NCBI RefSeq assembly: GCF_014645495.1
Contig: NZ_BMLV01000001.1
Location: 810,410-874,409, forward strand
Reading direction: 5' to 3'
Origin: Cloacibacterium rupense
GTDB lineage: Bacteria > Bacteroidota > Bacteroidia > Flavobacteriales > Weeksellaceae
DNA: 64,000 nucleotides
Below are positions 16,938 to 26,979 of the stretch, one piece after another (positions within the stretch are counted from its first letter, which is position 1; each line of letters opens with the position of its first letter). Under the pieces are notes generated by a model. It was not told where the DNA came from, searched no databases, and was given only the letters and a program-made list of their open reading frames with translations. Position numbers and translations under genes: made by a program.

Positions 16938-19730
16938 TTAGAAATTAACGTTTACACCAAAAGTTACTGTTTTAGCTGGAGGTGCAGAGTAGAAAGTAGA
17001 ACCACCACCACCTCTAGAAGTATCTGATCTAGATTCTGGATCGTATCCGTTTTTATAATTAGTAAAGGTAAGCGCATTAATAGCAGAAACATAGATTCTT
17101 AGTTTACTTACTCCTATAGATTCCATAAGACCTTTATTAAAGGTATAACCTAAACTGATATTTCTCAATCTCACAAAATCACTTTTTTCTAAATATCTTG
17201 TAGATTCTTGAGTTCCGTTTGCTCCATCTAGCCTTGCTTGTGGCACCATTGTGATATCACCAGGATTTTGCCAACGGTTCATTTGGTCTTTAGTTTGGTT
17301 ATCAAACCAATCACCACTTGTAGATTGGAATCTTCCTGCTGCATTATAAATACTAGCTCCAAATTCACCTTGGAAAGTAAATGAAAAATCAAAATTTCTA
17401 TACTCGATATTATTGGTAATACCTCCAATCCAAGTTGGTGCAGAGTTTCCAGCAATTACTCTACTCGCTTCTGAGTAGTCATTTGTAGTAGATCTGTCTC
17501 TAGAACCATCTGCTAAAAGTGTGTTTTTATAAAACAAAGCATCACCATTTGCTGGATCTACTCCTGCGTATTCTACTAAATAGAATGAATCTAGTCTTTC
17601 TCCTACTCTTCTAATTACAAAACCATTAACAATATCTTGGTTACCATTTGGCAACGAAACTACTTTATTGTCATTGTTTGCAATGTTGAAACTTGTATCC
17701 CAAGAGAAGTTTTCTTTAACAACGTTTCTAGTATTTAAAATAAATTCAAAACCTTTGTTGCTTAGGTCTCCAATATTTCTATAGATATTAGAATATCCTG
17801 TAGTATATGGTACATTTTGGTAGAAAAGCAATCCATTGGTTTTTTTGTTGTAATAGTCTATTTCCCCAGAAATTCTATTTTTGAATAACCCAAAATCTAA
17901 ACCTAAGTCAAATTGTGAAGATTTTTCCCAAGTCAAATCATCATTACCCGGTTGAGAAGAGATAAATCCTGGAATTTGTTTGTAGTTATTAACTCCCCAT
18001 AAATCTCTAGAAGCGAAGTTACCAATTTCTGCATTACCAGTTTCACCCCAGCTAGCTCTTAACTTTAATAAAGAAATAGTATTAGAAGTAGATAAGAAAT
18101 TTTCTTTAGAAATTACCCAACCTGCAGAAAATGCTGGAAAGATACCATATCTATTGTTAACACCAAATCTAGAAGAACCATCTCTTCTAATTGAAGCTTT
18201 CAAAAGGTATTTACCTTCGAAATCATAGTTGATTCTTCCGAATAAAGAGTAAAATGCATATTCAGTAACGTTTCCAGAACCAGCATTTACTTCACCAGCA
18301 CTATCTATATTTTGAAAATCATCAGAAGGGAATCTAATACCTGTAACGCTGGTATATTCTCTAGTATTTTTGTTGTATTCCATACCTGCAACTGTGGTTA
18401 CATGATGACTTCCTAGATTAAGATTATAGGTTAAATAATTTGAGAAAATAATGTTTTCTGAATCTACATTAGAGTTAAAGGCATATCCATCGGTTGACAT
18501 AAACGGATATTTTCTACCTTGGTATTCTTTTTCTTTTTGAGAATAATAATCATATCCAAAATCAGAATTGAATGCTAAGTCTTTAATTATTTTGTATTCA
18601 CCAAAAACTTTACCAGTAACTCTTTTTATATTGGTCTTATAAGTACCGTATTTATCAGCTAGTAAGAAGTTTACATAAGTAGTACCAGCAAAAGGTTCAC
18701 CATTTACAAAAGCAGGCGAAATAGGTGCTAATGCTACCGCTTGCATAGGTGTGGTAAATTGGTTGTCATTAGAAACCCTTTCTATGCTTGTTCTAGAAAA
18801 ACCTAAGTTCAATCCCAATTTAAGTTTATTGGTAACCTGTGCACTTACATTTAATCTAGCTGTATTTCTATCCATGTCGTTTTTTCTAATAATACCTTCG
18901 GTATCGTTATTAGAAGCTGTAAACATGTAGTTATACTTTTCATCACCTCCAGAAACTGTAAAGTCTGCATCTCTTACAGAACCTGTTCTGAAAATGTAAT
19001 CATGCCAATCTGTATTAATTTCTCCATTTCTCCAGTCAGTATTGTTAGAATATCTATCTAATCTACCTATTACAAAAGGCTCATCACCCACGTTTCTTCC
19101 TGCTTCTAAAAATAGTTCAACATATTCTTTAGCATTCAACCACTCTACTTTGTTTGTAGGAGCACTAAAACCTTGAGATAAATTTAAACTTAATCTTGGT
19201 TTTCCTTTTTTACCTGTCTTGGTAGTGATTAATACCACCCCGTTACTACCTCTAGAACCATAAATAGCAGCCGAAGATGCATCTTTTAGAATTTCTATAG
19301 ATTCAATTTCAGTGGCACTTAATGAAATTAATGGGTTTACAGCAGCTCCGTTGGTAGATTCATTTCTATTAATCATAGGAATCCCATCAATTACATAAAG
19401 AGGATCTGTTCCTGCACTTATACTTGCAGCCCCTCTTACGTTGATATTGAAACCTGATTCTAATTTACCATTGGTTTGTGTAACTCTTACCCCCGCTGCT
19501 TTACCTACAATGGTATTTTGGAAATTCGCGTTTGGAATTTCTTTAATAGACTCTGAACTGATTTTTGCAACATTATCAGTGAGTTTTGCTTTAGTAGATT
19601 TTCCATAACCTACAACTATTACCTCATCTATTTTTTTCTCAGCAGCAATGGTGTCTTTTTTTTGACCATAAACACCTACTCCTATGAAAAATAATGACGC
19701 AACAGATACTTTAAGTACGTTTTTTCTCAT
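16938..19730 (-). CDS. SusC/RagA-family TonB-dependent outer-membrane transporter
   Basis: 930 residues. Signal peptide to about residue 22, then straight into a TonB-box-like segment (IDEVIVVGYGKSTKAKLTDN) and plug (about 50-165), with the SusC signature GSRGSNGVVLITTKTGKKG. The barrel ends TVTFGVNVNF. It lacks the carboxypeptidase-like N-terminal domain that many SusC proteins carry, so it is a short form. It moves substrate captured with SusD into the periplasm using TonB energy. Preceded by a 107-nt spacer after the cyanophycinase gene, with no terminator in it. Confidence 0.95.
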   Translation of the reverse strand: MRKNVLKVSVASLFFIGVGVYGQKKDTIAAEKKIDEVIVVGYGKSTKAKLTDNVAKISSESIKEIPNANFQNTIVGKAAGVRVTQTNGKLESGFNINVRGAASISAGTDPLYVIDGIPMINRNESTNGAAVNPLISLSATEIESIEILKDASSAAIYGSRGSNGVVLITTKTGKKGKPRLSLNLSQGFSAPTNKVEWLNAKEYVELFLEAGRNVGDEPFVIGRLDRYSNNTDWRNGEINTDWHDYIFRTGSVRDADFTVSGGDEKYNYMFTASNNDTEGIIRKNDMDRNTARLNVSAQVTNKLKLGLNLGFSRTSIERVSNDNQFTTPMQAVALAPISPAFVNGEPFAGTTYVNFLLADKYGTYKTNIKRVTGKVFGEYKIIKDLAFNSDFGYDYYSQKEKEYQGRKYPFMSTDGYAFNSNVDSENIIFSNYLTYNLNLGSHHVTTVAGMEYNKNTREYTSVTGIRFPSDDFQNIDSAGEVNAGSGNVTEYAFYSLFGRINYDFEGKYLLKASIRRDGSSRFGVNNRYGIFPAFSAGWVISKENFLSTSNTISLLKLRASWGETGNAEIGNFASRDLWGVNNYKQIPGFISSQPGNDDLTWEKSSQFDLGLDFGLFKNRISGEIDYYNKKTNGLLFYQNVPYTTGYSNIYRNIGDLSNKGFEFILNTRNVVKENFSWDTSFNIANNDNKVVSLPNGNQDIVNGFVIRRVGERLDSFYLVEYAGVDPANGDALFYKNTLLADGSRDRSTTNDYSEASRVIAGNSAPTWIGGITNNIEYRNFDFSFTFQGEFGASIYNAAGRFQSTSGDWFDNQTKDQMNRWQNPGDITMVPQARLDGANGTQESTRYLEKSDFVRLRNISLGYTFNKGLMESIGVSKLRIYVSAINALTFTNYKNGYDPESRSDTSRGGGGSTFYSAPPAKTVTFGVNVNF

Positions 19731-19837
19731 ATCAAATTAAATTTTTTCAATATTAGTAATAAATTTATTTTTAACAAAATTTTAACAGTAAAATCTAAAT
19801 CACTAGAACGTTTGTTAACATTAAATTAACAAAAAAA

Positions 19838-20665
19838 TTAAAATTGAAACTTTTCTCCGTTTAAGTAAATATCTAGAATGATAGATTTAGCTCCTAGTTT
19901 GTCCTTATATAAATGCTTAGATTTTTTAGGATTTTTAAAAACAACCACCTGAGCTCTACCTACTACCTCGGCAACATTATTTTTTACTAAAATAGCAGTC
20001 CCTTCGTCTATTCCAATTCCTTTTAATTTAGGATTTTCTATAATTATAGATAATAATCTATTGTACCTACTTCTAACCACAAAATGCTGGTCTATAACTG
20101 CAGTAGTAATAAAACCTAGGCCTTTACTTGTATCCACATTTTGAGCCTCTATATTATCAAAAGTGTTTTCGTAATTTTTATATTTTAATTGATTTCCTGT
20201 GAGCATTACTTCACTCATTATTGCAGCACCAGCACTAGTACCTGCAATCATTTTACCATCTTGATAAGCAGATTTTAACAGATTTTTTACTTCAGGATAA
20301 GAATTAATTATTTCCATAAATCTTACTTGGTCACCACCACCTATATAAATCAATTTTGCATTTTTTAGAGAATCTAATTTAGAAGAAGAAAGTCGACCCT
20401 CTTTTTTGAAGGCACAATCTAAAGTTTTAAGATTTCTTTTCTCAAATTGCTGTCTTGCATAATAAAAAGATGAATCTTGCTCTTCGCTAGCATGAGGAAA
20501 AATTGCAACCGTTTCACTAGGTTTTAATCCTGCTTCTTTAATCATTCTATCTACCAAAAAATCTGGTCTAGAGCCACCTCCTATAATGAATAATTTTCCT
20601 TTTGGACTTTGAGAAAAAGTAAAATTGAAAATAAAAAATAATAAAAACAATATACGTCTATCCAT
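19838..20665 (-). CDS. Secreted cyanophycinase-family serine peptidase (S51)
   Basis: 275 residues with a signal peptide (LFLLFFIFNFTFSQ, to about residue 19), so it acts outside the cytoplasm. The catalytic elbow GTSAGAAIMS gives Ser144, with IGGGDQVR upstream, and IDQHFVVRSRYNRL (His194) and GIGIDEGTAILV (Glu221) downstream, all characteristic of cyanophycinase. These enzymes cut multi-L-arginyl-poly-L-aspartate into beta-Asp-Arg dipeptides. The start overlaps the stop of the isoaspartyl peptidase gene by 1 nt, and SusC/SusD follow. Alternative: another S51 peptidase acting on alpha-aspartyl dipeptides, but the motif set fits cyanophycinase better. Confidence 0.85.
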   Translation of the reverse strand: MDRRILFLLFFIFNFTFSQSPKGKLFIIGGGSRPDFLVDRMIKEAGLKPSETVAIFPHASEEQDSSFYYARQQFEKRNLKTLDCAFKKEGRLSSSKLDSLKNAKLIYIGGGDQVRFMEIINSYPEVKNLLKSAYQDGKMIAGTSAGAAIMSEVMLTGNQLKYKNYENTFDNIEAQNVDTSKGLGFITTAVIDQHFVVRSRYNRLLSIIIENPKLKGIGIDEGTAILVKNNVAEVVGRAQVVVFKNPKKSKHLYKDKLGAKSIILDIYLNGEKFQF

Positions 20666-21681
20666 TACTTGTAGATTTCTATATTTATTTCACCATCTTC
20701 AGTTACAGTTCCTCTGTACATTCCTTCAGTATTGAAGGTCATCGCTACATTTCCGTTTTTGTCAAGTGCAATCATTCCGCCGTCACCTCCTAGTTTTTCT
20801 ATTTCTAGCATTACTTCTTGTGTTGCGGTTTTCACATCTTTATTTTGATATTCATATTTAGCAGCAACTGTTCTGGCTGCAGATGTTCTGATGTAAAATT
20901 CTCCCCAACCAGTTCCAGAAATTCCTATATTTTTGTCTGCATAGGTACCAGCACCTATGATGGGAGCATCACCTACTCTTCCGTATTTTTTATTGGTCAT
21001 TCCACCAGTAGAAGTTCCAGCAGAAATATTGCCTTCTTTGTCTAAGGCAACACAGCCAACTGTCCCAAATTTTTTATCAACCCAGTAGTAACTTGGATAA
21101 TGAGAGTTGTTCATTGCATTGGGCTGATTAGCCTTTAGCTCAGCTTTTTTCACTTTTTGCAAAGCATCCCATCTGTGTTTGGTCCAAAAGTATTTAGGAT
21201 TTACGATTTCTAAACCTTCTTTTTTTGCAAATTGTTCTGCTCCTTTCCCAATCATCATTACATGTTCAGATTTTTGCATCACGGCAATGGCAGCTTTTAT
21301 TGGGTTTTTTACTGTACTAAGTCCAGCCACAGCTCCTGCAGATTTATCTTTTCCGTATATAATAGATGCATCTAATTCATTTTTGCCATCATTGGTAAAA
21401 ACAGCTCCTTTACCCGCATTAAAAAGTGGACTATCCTCCATTACTACAATTGCAGTTTCTACAGCTTCTAGAGAAGATTTGCCTTCTTTTATTTTTTCGT
21501 AAGATTTTTGTAAAGCCTCTCTCAATTTCTCTCTATACTGTTGTTCTAATTCAGAAGACATTTCTTTTTTTAGAATGGTCCCCGCACCTCCGTGTATCAC
21601 CACTACATACTTTTTCTGAGAATAAAAAAACACAGAAAGACAAACTGCACACAATAAATAAAATTTATTCATTCTTATCAA
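20665..21681 (-). CDS. Exported isoaspartyl peptidase / plant-type L-asparaginase (Ntn hydrolase, T2)
   Basis: 338 residues with a signal peptide (KFYLLCAVCLSVFFYSQ), so it is extracytoplasmic. HGGAGT near residue 31 and NAGKGAVFTNDG near 88 are family marks. Self-cleavage is expected before Thr207 in KFGTVGCVALD; GTSTGGMTNK (Thr225) and GRVGDAP (Arg235, Asp238) build the substrate pocket. The enzyme hydrolyses beta-aspartyl dipeptides, which are exactly the product of cyanophycinase. It is the first gene of the operon with cyanophycinase, SusC and SusD. Asparaginase or glycosylasparaginase-like activity is an alternative. Confidence 0.9.
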   Translation of the reverse strand: MIRMNKFYLLCAVCLSVFFYSQKKYVVVIHGGAGTILKKEMSSELEQQYREKLREALQKSYEKIKEGKSSLEAVETAIVVMEDSPLFNAGKGAVFTNDGKNELDASIIYGKDKSAGAVAGLSTVKNPIKAAIAVMQKSEHVMMIGKGAEQFAKKEGLEIVNPKYFWTKHRWDALQKVKKAELKANQPNAMNNSHYPSYYWVDKKFGTVGCVALDKEGNISAGTSTGGMTNKKYGRVGDAPIIGAGTYADKNIGISGTGWGEFYIRTSAARTVAAKYEYQNKDVKTATQEVMLEIEKLGGDGGMIALDKNGNVAMTFNTEGMYRGTVTEDGEINIEIYK

Positions 21682-21797
21682 TATTTATAAATCCGTGCTA
21701 AAATTATAAAAAAATCAAGCATTCAAAGCGATTCAAGCAAAATAAAATATTATTTCCAATATATTTTATAATTTAAAAATCATTAATTACAATGAGC

Positions 21798-21825
21798 TTA
21801 ATTAGTAGATAATTTATCTAATTAA
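21798..21825. promoter_or_regulatory. AT-rich palindrome between iaaA-like gene and pheA
   Basis: TTAATTAG (21798-21805) and CTAATTAA (21818-21825) are inverted, and nested within is TAGATAA-T-TTATCTA (21806-21820). It could be an operator in the 275-nt divergent spacer. In such AT-rich DNA chance is possible. I see nothing else firm in this spacer. Confidence 0.3.
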
Positions 21826-21956
21826 AATACTGAACACCCCCCTAAAAAGATAAAAACATCTGAAGTATTTCATGAATTTTAAATTTTAATCCTATTTTTT
21901 GTCTTTATTTTTTCCTATTTTTACTTTTTTAAAATTAAAATCAACAAATATTTATA

Positions 21957-22796
21957 ATGAAGATAGCATATTTCGGGAGCGAAGCATCTAACACACACAT
22001 TGTAGCATTACAAACTTTTGAAAACGAAGAATTAATCTCAAAAGCCACTATTCTAGACTGTTTCAAGGCGGTAGATAATGGTGAAATAGACAAAGCTGTG
22101 GTTCCGTTAGAAAATTCTATTGAAGGCACAGTATCAACTACATTAGACTTTTTATACGAATTCGACGGCATAAAAATAGAAGCAGAAGCAGTAATGCCCA
22201 TCACTCATCACCTGATGATACACCCCGAAAACACAGAAATTGAAAAGATTTATTCTCATCCTCAAGCTTTGGCTCAATGCTATCATTTTTTAGATAAAGA
22301 ATATAAAGAAGTCGTTAAACAAGAATTCGGTTCTACTGCTGCTGCTGCAAAAAGAGTAGCAGAAAATCCAGAGAAAAAATATGCCGCAATTGCCAATTTA
22401 TATGCTGCTAAATTTTACCATTTAAAAGTTCTGCATTCTAACATCCAAGATTTTGAACAAAATCACACCAAATTTATTGTAATTTCTAAAAAAGATAAAA
22501 GTCTAAAACTTTCTAAAAATAAAGTTGCCGAAAAAACTTCTCTCATACTTACAATGCCCGAAGACCATGCTGGTGGATTACACCAGGTACTTTCTGTTTT
22601 TGCGTGGCGAAAAATGAACCTTACCAAAATTGAAAGCAGAACTCTGAAAACAGGTCTTGGTAATTACTTTTTCTTTATTAATGTAGATGGAAATTGGGAA
22701 AGTGTTCTTTATAAAAATGCCATTGAAGAACTAGAATCAATTGATGTAAGGGTAAAATTTTTAGGTCATTACGAAGAATATTTACTCGAAAGTTAA
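21957..22796 (+). CDS. pheA: Prephenate dehydratase (monofunctional, with ACT domain)
   Basis: 279 residues. It converts prephenate to phenylpyruvate in phenylalanine synthesis. The catalytic part (about 1-180) has AYFGSEASNTH, VVPLENSIEGTVSTTLDFL and EFGSTAAAAKRV, and NHTKFIVIS where many relatives have TRF. The ACT domain (about 195-275: HAGGLHQVLSVFAWRKMNLTKIESR) is the phenylalanine-binding regulator. No chorismate mutase domain is attached. It starts a plus-strand run with a DUF2339 protein 21 nt later. Confidence 0.95.
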   Translation: MKIAYFGSEASNTHIVALQTFENEELISKATILDCFKAVDNGEIDKAVVPLENSIEGTVSTTLDFLYEFDGIKIEAEAVMPITHHLMIHPENTEIEKIYSHPQALAQCYHFLDKEYKEVVKQEFGSTAAAAKRVAENPEKKYAAIANLYAAKFYHLKVLHSNIQDFEQNHTKFIVISKKDKSLKLSKNKVAEKTSLILTMPEDHAGGLHQVLSVFAWRKMNLTKIESRTLKTGLGNYFFFINVDGNWESVLYKNAIEELESIDVRVKFLGHYEEYLLES

Positions 22797-22817
22797 AACC
22801 AATTAAACAACAAAAAA

Positions 22818-25022
22818 ATGATGTTGGTCAATATTATTTTAGCAATTCTCATTTTCTTTTTGTATTCTCATTTTAATGGGAAAATCAACCATCTAGAAAA
22901 CGAAATTAAGGATTTAAAAAGAAGAAATCTTCTTGGTAAAAACCCTGAAAATTCACCTAGCGAAGATAAAATAACTTCACCAACTGAAATTTCTGAAGAA
23001 AAAACTATTCCTGAAACTTATTTAACTTTCAGAAATACAAAAACAGAAGAACCAATTGCACAAAATTCACCTCAAAATCAAACTTCCGAAAGTAAAGAAA
23101 ACACTTGGATAGATGATGTTTTGAGCTTTGTAAAACAAAACATCCTTACCATTATTGGGATTTTGACTTTGGTTATCGGAATTGGATATTTTGTAAAATA
23201 CGCTATTGATAAAAACTGGATTGGCGAAACCGCAAGATTTATTATAGGAATGCTTATAGGTTTCGGAATTATGGGAATTGGTTATTTCATTCATAAAAAT
23301 TACAAAACTTTTTCTTCAATTATTTCGGGCGGCGGAGTCGCTATTTTATACCTCAGCGTTACACTCGCCTTCCAAGAATACCATCTATTTACGCAGAATA
23401 TTGCCTTTATATTTTTAGTTTTCATCACTATTCTTGCGGTAATTACTGCCTATTTTTATGACAGCGAAGTGCTGATTATCTTTGCGTTAATTGGTGGTTT
23501 TGCATCTCCTCTTATGGTAAGCAACGGCAACAGCAATTACCTTTTCCTGTTCATTTACATTTCTTTGTTAAACCTAGGAATGTTGGCAATTTCTTATCTC
23601 AAAAACTGGAAAAGCATTGGTTGGTTTTCCTATTTTACCAGCTATTTATATCTTACCGTTTGGATTTCTGATTCTTTAGACCAAAAAACGATTTATTTTG
23701 TTGCTCTATTTTATGTAATTTTCTATGCTTTTGCGATTAGAAATTATATTAAAAATAAAAATTGGAATGCACTAGATATTCTACTTTTAGTGATGGTAAA
23801 TATTTCTAGTTTAATAGCTATTACCTACATTTTCAGAGAACTAAACTTAGAACCTATCATTCTTTTTCCACTGATTTTTGCAGGAATTAATGCACTCCTT
23901 TGGTTTATTGAACTAAAAAACAACAGCTCAAAAATTTATCATCCTATTTTCATTGGCATTACTTTAAGCCTCATCACGATTGCAGTTGCCCTACAATTTG
24001 ATCTTCATATTTTCACCTCACTTTGGGCAATAGAAGGCTCTTTGTTGCTTTTTATTTGGTACAAAACGAAACAAGATCTCTTCAAAAGAGCATTTCTATT
24101 TCTACTTCCTTTAATTTTAATTGCAGAACTTACTTCTTGGACTAAATACAACGAAATATCTCACTTCAATTTCATTTTTAACCCAATCTTTTTCACGGGG
24201 TTATTAATTAGTGTTACATTTGGCACCAACTACTATTTTATCAGAAAAAATAAAGCTGAAAATGGCCTAGATATTGAATTCGAAGCCTTATTCAAATTTC
24301 TAGCACTTGCTAATTTGTATGTGATTTTTCTATTAGAGTTGATGTATCTTTACAGAAATTCAGATGACAATTTCCTATACATTACAGGTCTTTTGTTTAC
24401 CATTTTCTACATTTTTATTCTTGTTTTACTCTCCAGATTTATTTTGGAAGAAAAAGAAGAAGAACTCCTATTATTCACCATACCTGTTTTAATTACTTTA
24501 TTGATTTCAAAACCAGATATTAATACCTACTTTATCACCAAAACAGGAACATACACCTATTATTTACTCTACACTATTCCACTTGCATATATCATTTGGA
24601 AAACGCTGAAAAAGAAATATTTAACTACAAAATTTGCTTATTATGTTTTGGCAATTTTCTTCACTTACATTATTTCTATAGAGCTTTCGCATTTTTATAT
24701 TGTTTCAAATGCTTCAAAATTTAATGAAATTCTACCTTTAAAGAGTCGCTATATTTACTTTTATTTGCCTATGATTTGGACGGTTTGCGCCATCACTTTC
24801 TTATTTTTAGGATTAAGAAAACAAATTCCTGATTTTGTAAAATTCGGGTTTGGTTTAATCGGATTAATGGCGGTAAAACTCTATGCACTAGATGTTTGGA
24901 AAATGGATAACATTTCTAGAATCATTGCTTTCATCATTCTAGGAATTATCTTGCTTTCTAGTTCCTTTATGTACCAAAAACTAAAAGGAATTTTAAAAGA
25001 CTTCATCGAAAATAAAAAATAA
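22818..25022 (+). CDS. DUF2339 polytopic membrane protein
   Basis: 734 residues. An N-terminal helix, a short coiled coil (HLENEIKDLKRRN) and a low-complexity linker (about 40-95) are followed by many transmembrane helices filling the rest of the protein. FVKYAIDKNWIGETARFIIG and GGGVAILYLSVTLAFQEYHL, followed by IGGFASPLMVSNG, are the conserved core I associate with DUF2339. Function is unknown; the family has been linked to the cell envelope. It lies between pheA and an MFS gene with short spacers, so they are probably co-transcribed. Confidence 0.9.
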   Translation: MMLVNIILAILIFFLYSHFNGKINHLENEIKDLKRRNLLGKNPENSPSEDKITSPTEISEEKTIPETYLTFRNTKTEEPIAQNSPQNQTSESKENTWIDDVLSFVKQNILTIIGILTLVIGIGYFVKYAIDKNWIGETARFIIGMLIGFGIMGIGYFIHKNYKTFSSIISGGGVAILYLSVTLAFQEYHLFTQNIAFIFLVFITILAVITAYFYDSEVLIIFALIGGFASPLMVSNGNSNYLFLFIYISLLNLGMLAISYLKNWKSIGWFSYFTSYLYLTVWISDSLDQKTIYFVALFYVIFYAFAIRNYIKNKNWNALDILLLVMVNISSLIAITYIFRELNLEPIILFPLIFAGINALLWFIELKNNSSKIYHPIFIGITLSLITIAVALQFDLHIFTSLWAIEGSLLLFIWYKTKQDLFKRAFLFLLPLILIAELTSWTKYNEISHFNFIFNPIFFTGLLISVTFGTNYYFIRKNKAENGLDIEFEALFKFLALANLYVIFLLELMYLYRNSDDNFLYITGLLFTIFYIFILVLLSRFILEEKEEELLLFTIPVLITLLISKPDINTYFITKTGTYTYYLLYTIPLAYIIWKTLKKKYLTTKFAYYVLAIFFTYIISIELSHFYIVSNASKFNEILPLKSRYIYFYLPMIWTVCAITFLFLGLRKQIPDFVKFGFGLIGLMAVKLYALDVWKMDNISRIIAFIILGIILLSSSFMYQKLKGILKDFIENKK

Positions 25023-25047
25023 AATTTCAAAAAATTTTCTACCATCA

Positions 25048-26274
25048 ATGGATTCTACTCCGCAGAAAAAAAATGTACTTTTCATCATCATTTTGGCATC
25101 ATTTGGCTATTTTGTTGACATTTATGATTTGGTTATTTTCTCTATTGTGCGCGTAAAAAGTTTTACCGAAATAGGTATTTCTGGCGAAGCCGAAATGTTA
25201 AAAAACACGCAATATGTACTGAATATGCAAATGGCAGGTTTACTTCTTGGCGGAATTTTCTGGGGGATTATTGGCGATAAATTAGGACGTGTAAAAGTAC
25301 TTTTCGGGTCTATTCTTATTTATTCTTTGGCTAATATTGCCAATGCATTTGTAAACCAAATCGATATGTACGCTTGGATTAGACTGATTACAGGAATTGG
25401 TTTAGCTGGCGAATTAGGCGCAGGAATTACCTTAATTTCTGAAACCATGAGCAAAGAAAAACGCGGTTATGGAACTATGATTGTAGCTACAACAGGTGTT
25501 TTGGGAGCTGTTGCTGCATTTTACATTTCTGAAATTACCACTTGGCGAAACGCTTACATTATTGGTGGTATTTTAGGATTGGTTCTTTTAGCATTCAGAA
25601 TGGGAACTTTTGAATCAAAAATGTTTAAAAATTCTCAAAATTCAGAAATTCCTAGAGGTGATATTGTGGTGCTTTTTAATACTAAAGAACGATTTCTAAG
25701 ATTTTCAAAAGTAATTTTAGTAGGTGCGCCTATTTGGTTTTTGGTGGGAATTCTCATCACTTTAGCTCCAGAATTTGGCAAAGAATTAAACGCCACAGAA
25801 ACGCTGAGCGCTGGAAAAGGAATTTTATACTGTTATATCGGGATTTCTCTAGGGGATTTAATTGCAGGACTTTTGGCACAAATTTTAAAATCTAGATTAA
25901 AAACAGTTTTAATTTTCCAAGTTCTCATCATTACATTTGCCACCATTTACTTGAATTCCGAAAATATAACGCCTCAGAAATTTAACATTTTGGCGTTTTT
26001 AATAGGAATTGGCACAGGATATTGGGCTACTTTTGCCACCATTGCTGCGGAGCAATTTGGGACAAACATAAGAGCTACCGTAGCTACTACTGCACCTAAT
26101 TTTGTACGTGGATTGTTAATTCCTACTACCTTTTTTTTCAATTTTGTTGCAGGAAAAACAAATCTCATTACTTCTGCTTACATTACATTGTTTCTGCTAT
26201 GCGCAATGGCGTTGATTTCAATTTTCACCTTAAAGGAAACTTTTTCTAAAGATTTAGACTATTTTGAAATATAA
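25048..26274 (+). CDS. MFS transporter
   Basis: 408 residues, 12 predicted helices. GYFVDIYDLVIFSIVRV in helix 1 and GGIFWGIIGDKLGRVKVLFG give the MFS A-motif region; RLITGIGLAGELGAGITLISE is helix 4-5. Relatives include sugar-phosphate and aromatic acid carriers, but the substrate cannot be set from the sequence. It starts 25 nt after the DUF2339 gene. Confidence 0.85.
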   Translation: MDSTPQKKNVLFIIILASFGYFVDIYDLVIFSIVRVKSFTEIGISGEAEMLKNTQYVLNMQMAGLLLGGIFWGIIGDKLGRVKVLFGSILIYSLANIANAFVNQIDMYAWIRLITGIGLAGELGAGITLISETMSKEKRGYGTMIVATTGVLGAVAAFYISEITTWRNAYIIGGILGLVLLAFRMGTFESKMFKNSQNSEIPRGDIVVLFNTKERFLRFSKVILVGAPIWFLVGILITLAPEFGKELNATETLSAGKGILYCYIGISLGDLIAGLLAQILKSRLKTVLIFQVLIITFATIYLNSENITPQKFNILAFLIGIGTGYWATFATIAAEQFGTNIRATVATTAPNFVRGLLIPTTFFFNFVAGKTNLITSAYITLFLLCAMALISIFTLKETFSKDLDYFEI

Positions 26275-26449
26275 ATCTGAAATTTTGTCAGAATTTTTAA
26301 GTCATTTTTTTAAAAATAAGTCATTTTTACCGCTCACTATCAAATAGTTATGAAATTTTGTCGCTTTTTTTGAGTGGCATTTTTTTTGTGAAGTTCTTGG
26401 TACAACACATTAAAAATATAAAATGTTTAACCAAAAAAAATATCACAAA

Positions 26450-26899
26450 ATGACACTTATTAAAAGAAACCCAAACGTACCAGCATTTGCTAATTTTTTC
26501 GATGACTTCTTTGCAAAAGATGCTTTTAATTGGAACGACAAAAATTTCGCAGATTTCGGGAATACCTTGCCATCTGTAAACGTGAAAGAAGCAGACCAAA
26601 ATTTTGACATAGAATTAGCAGTTCCTGGAATGAAAAAAGAAGATTTCAAAATTAGTTTAGACCGAAATATTCTTACCATCTCTTCTGAACAAAAATCTGA
26701 AACCGAACAAAAAGACCAAAATGGCAAATACACCAGAAGAGAATTTAATTATAATGCTTTCAGCAGATCTTTTACTCTACCTTCACAAGTGGTAGATGCA
26801 GAAAACATTGTTGCTAGCTACACCGATGGAATTTTAAAAATAGTAATTCCTAAAAAAGTAAAAGAAGAAAACGCTATAAAAACCATAGAAATAAAGTAA
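26450..26899 (+). CDS. Small heat shock protein, Hsp20/alpha-crystallin family
   Basis: I place the start at 26450 (MTLIKRNPNVPAFANFFDDF), which matches the usual N-terminus of Flavobacteriia Hsp20; an in-frame ATG at 26423 would add nine atypical residues. 149 residues. The alpha-crystallin domain spans about 45-135 (PSVNVKEADQNFDIELAVPG; NILTISSEQKSE; YNAFSRSFTLP; YTDGILKIVIPKK), and the C-terminal TIEIK gives the IxI motif. An ATP-independent holdase, cytoplasmic. Confidence 0.93.
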   Translation: MTLIKRNPNVPAFANFFDDFFAKDAFNWNDKNFADFGNTLPSVNVKEADQNFDIELAVPGMKKEDFKISLDRNILTISSEQKSETEQKDQNGKYTRREFNYNAFSRSFTLPSQVVDAENIVASYTDGILKIVIPKKVKEENAIKTIEIK

Positions 26900-26928
26900 T
26901 TTTTTTCATATTCATTTCATATTAAAAG

Positions 26929-26960
26929 AAAAGCGAGACAGATTCTGCCTCGCTTTTTTT
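26929..26960. terminator. Bidirectional terminator between hsp20 and GH13 gene
   Basis: AAAAGCGAG and CTCGCTTTT enclose ACAGATTCTGC, which can pair further (CAG/CTG). T runs occur on both sides, and the flanking genes converge. Confidence 0.85.
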
Positions 26961-26979
26961 GCATCAAAACACTTTATTT

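Noticed and set aside
21840-21900. A phenylalanine attenuator before pheA (ATG AAT TTT AAA TTT TAA)
   Set aside because: The mini-frame has only two Phe codons and no hairpin with a U run follows, unlike the trp and pyrB leaders.
26423-26449. Longer start of the Hsp20 gene
   Set aside because: The extra nine residues (MFNQKKYHK) are not family-like and MTLIKRN matches known starts.
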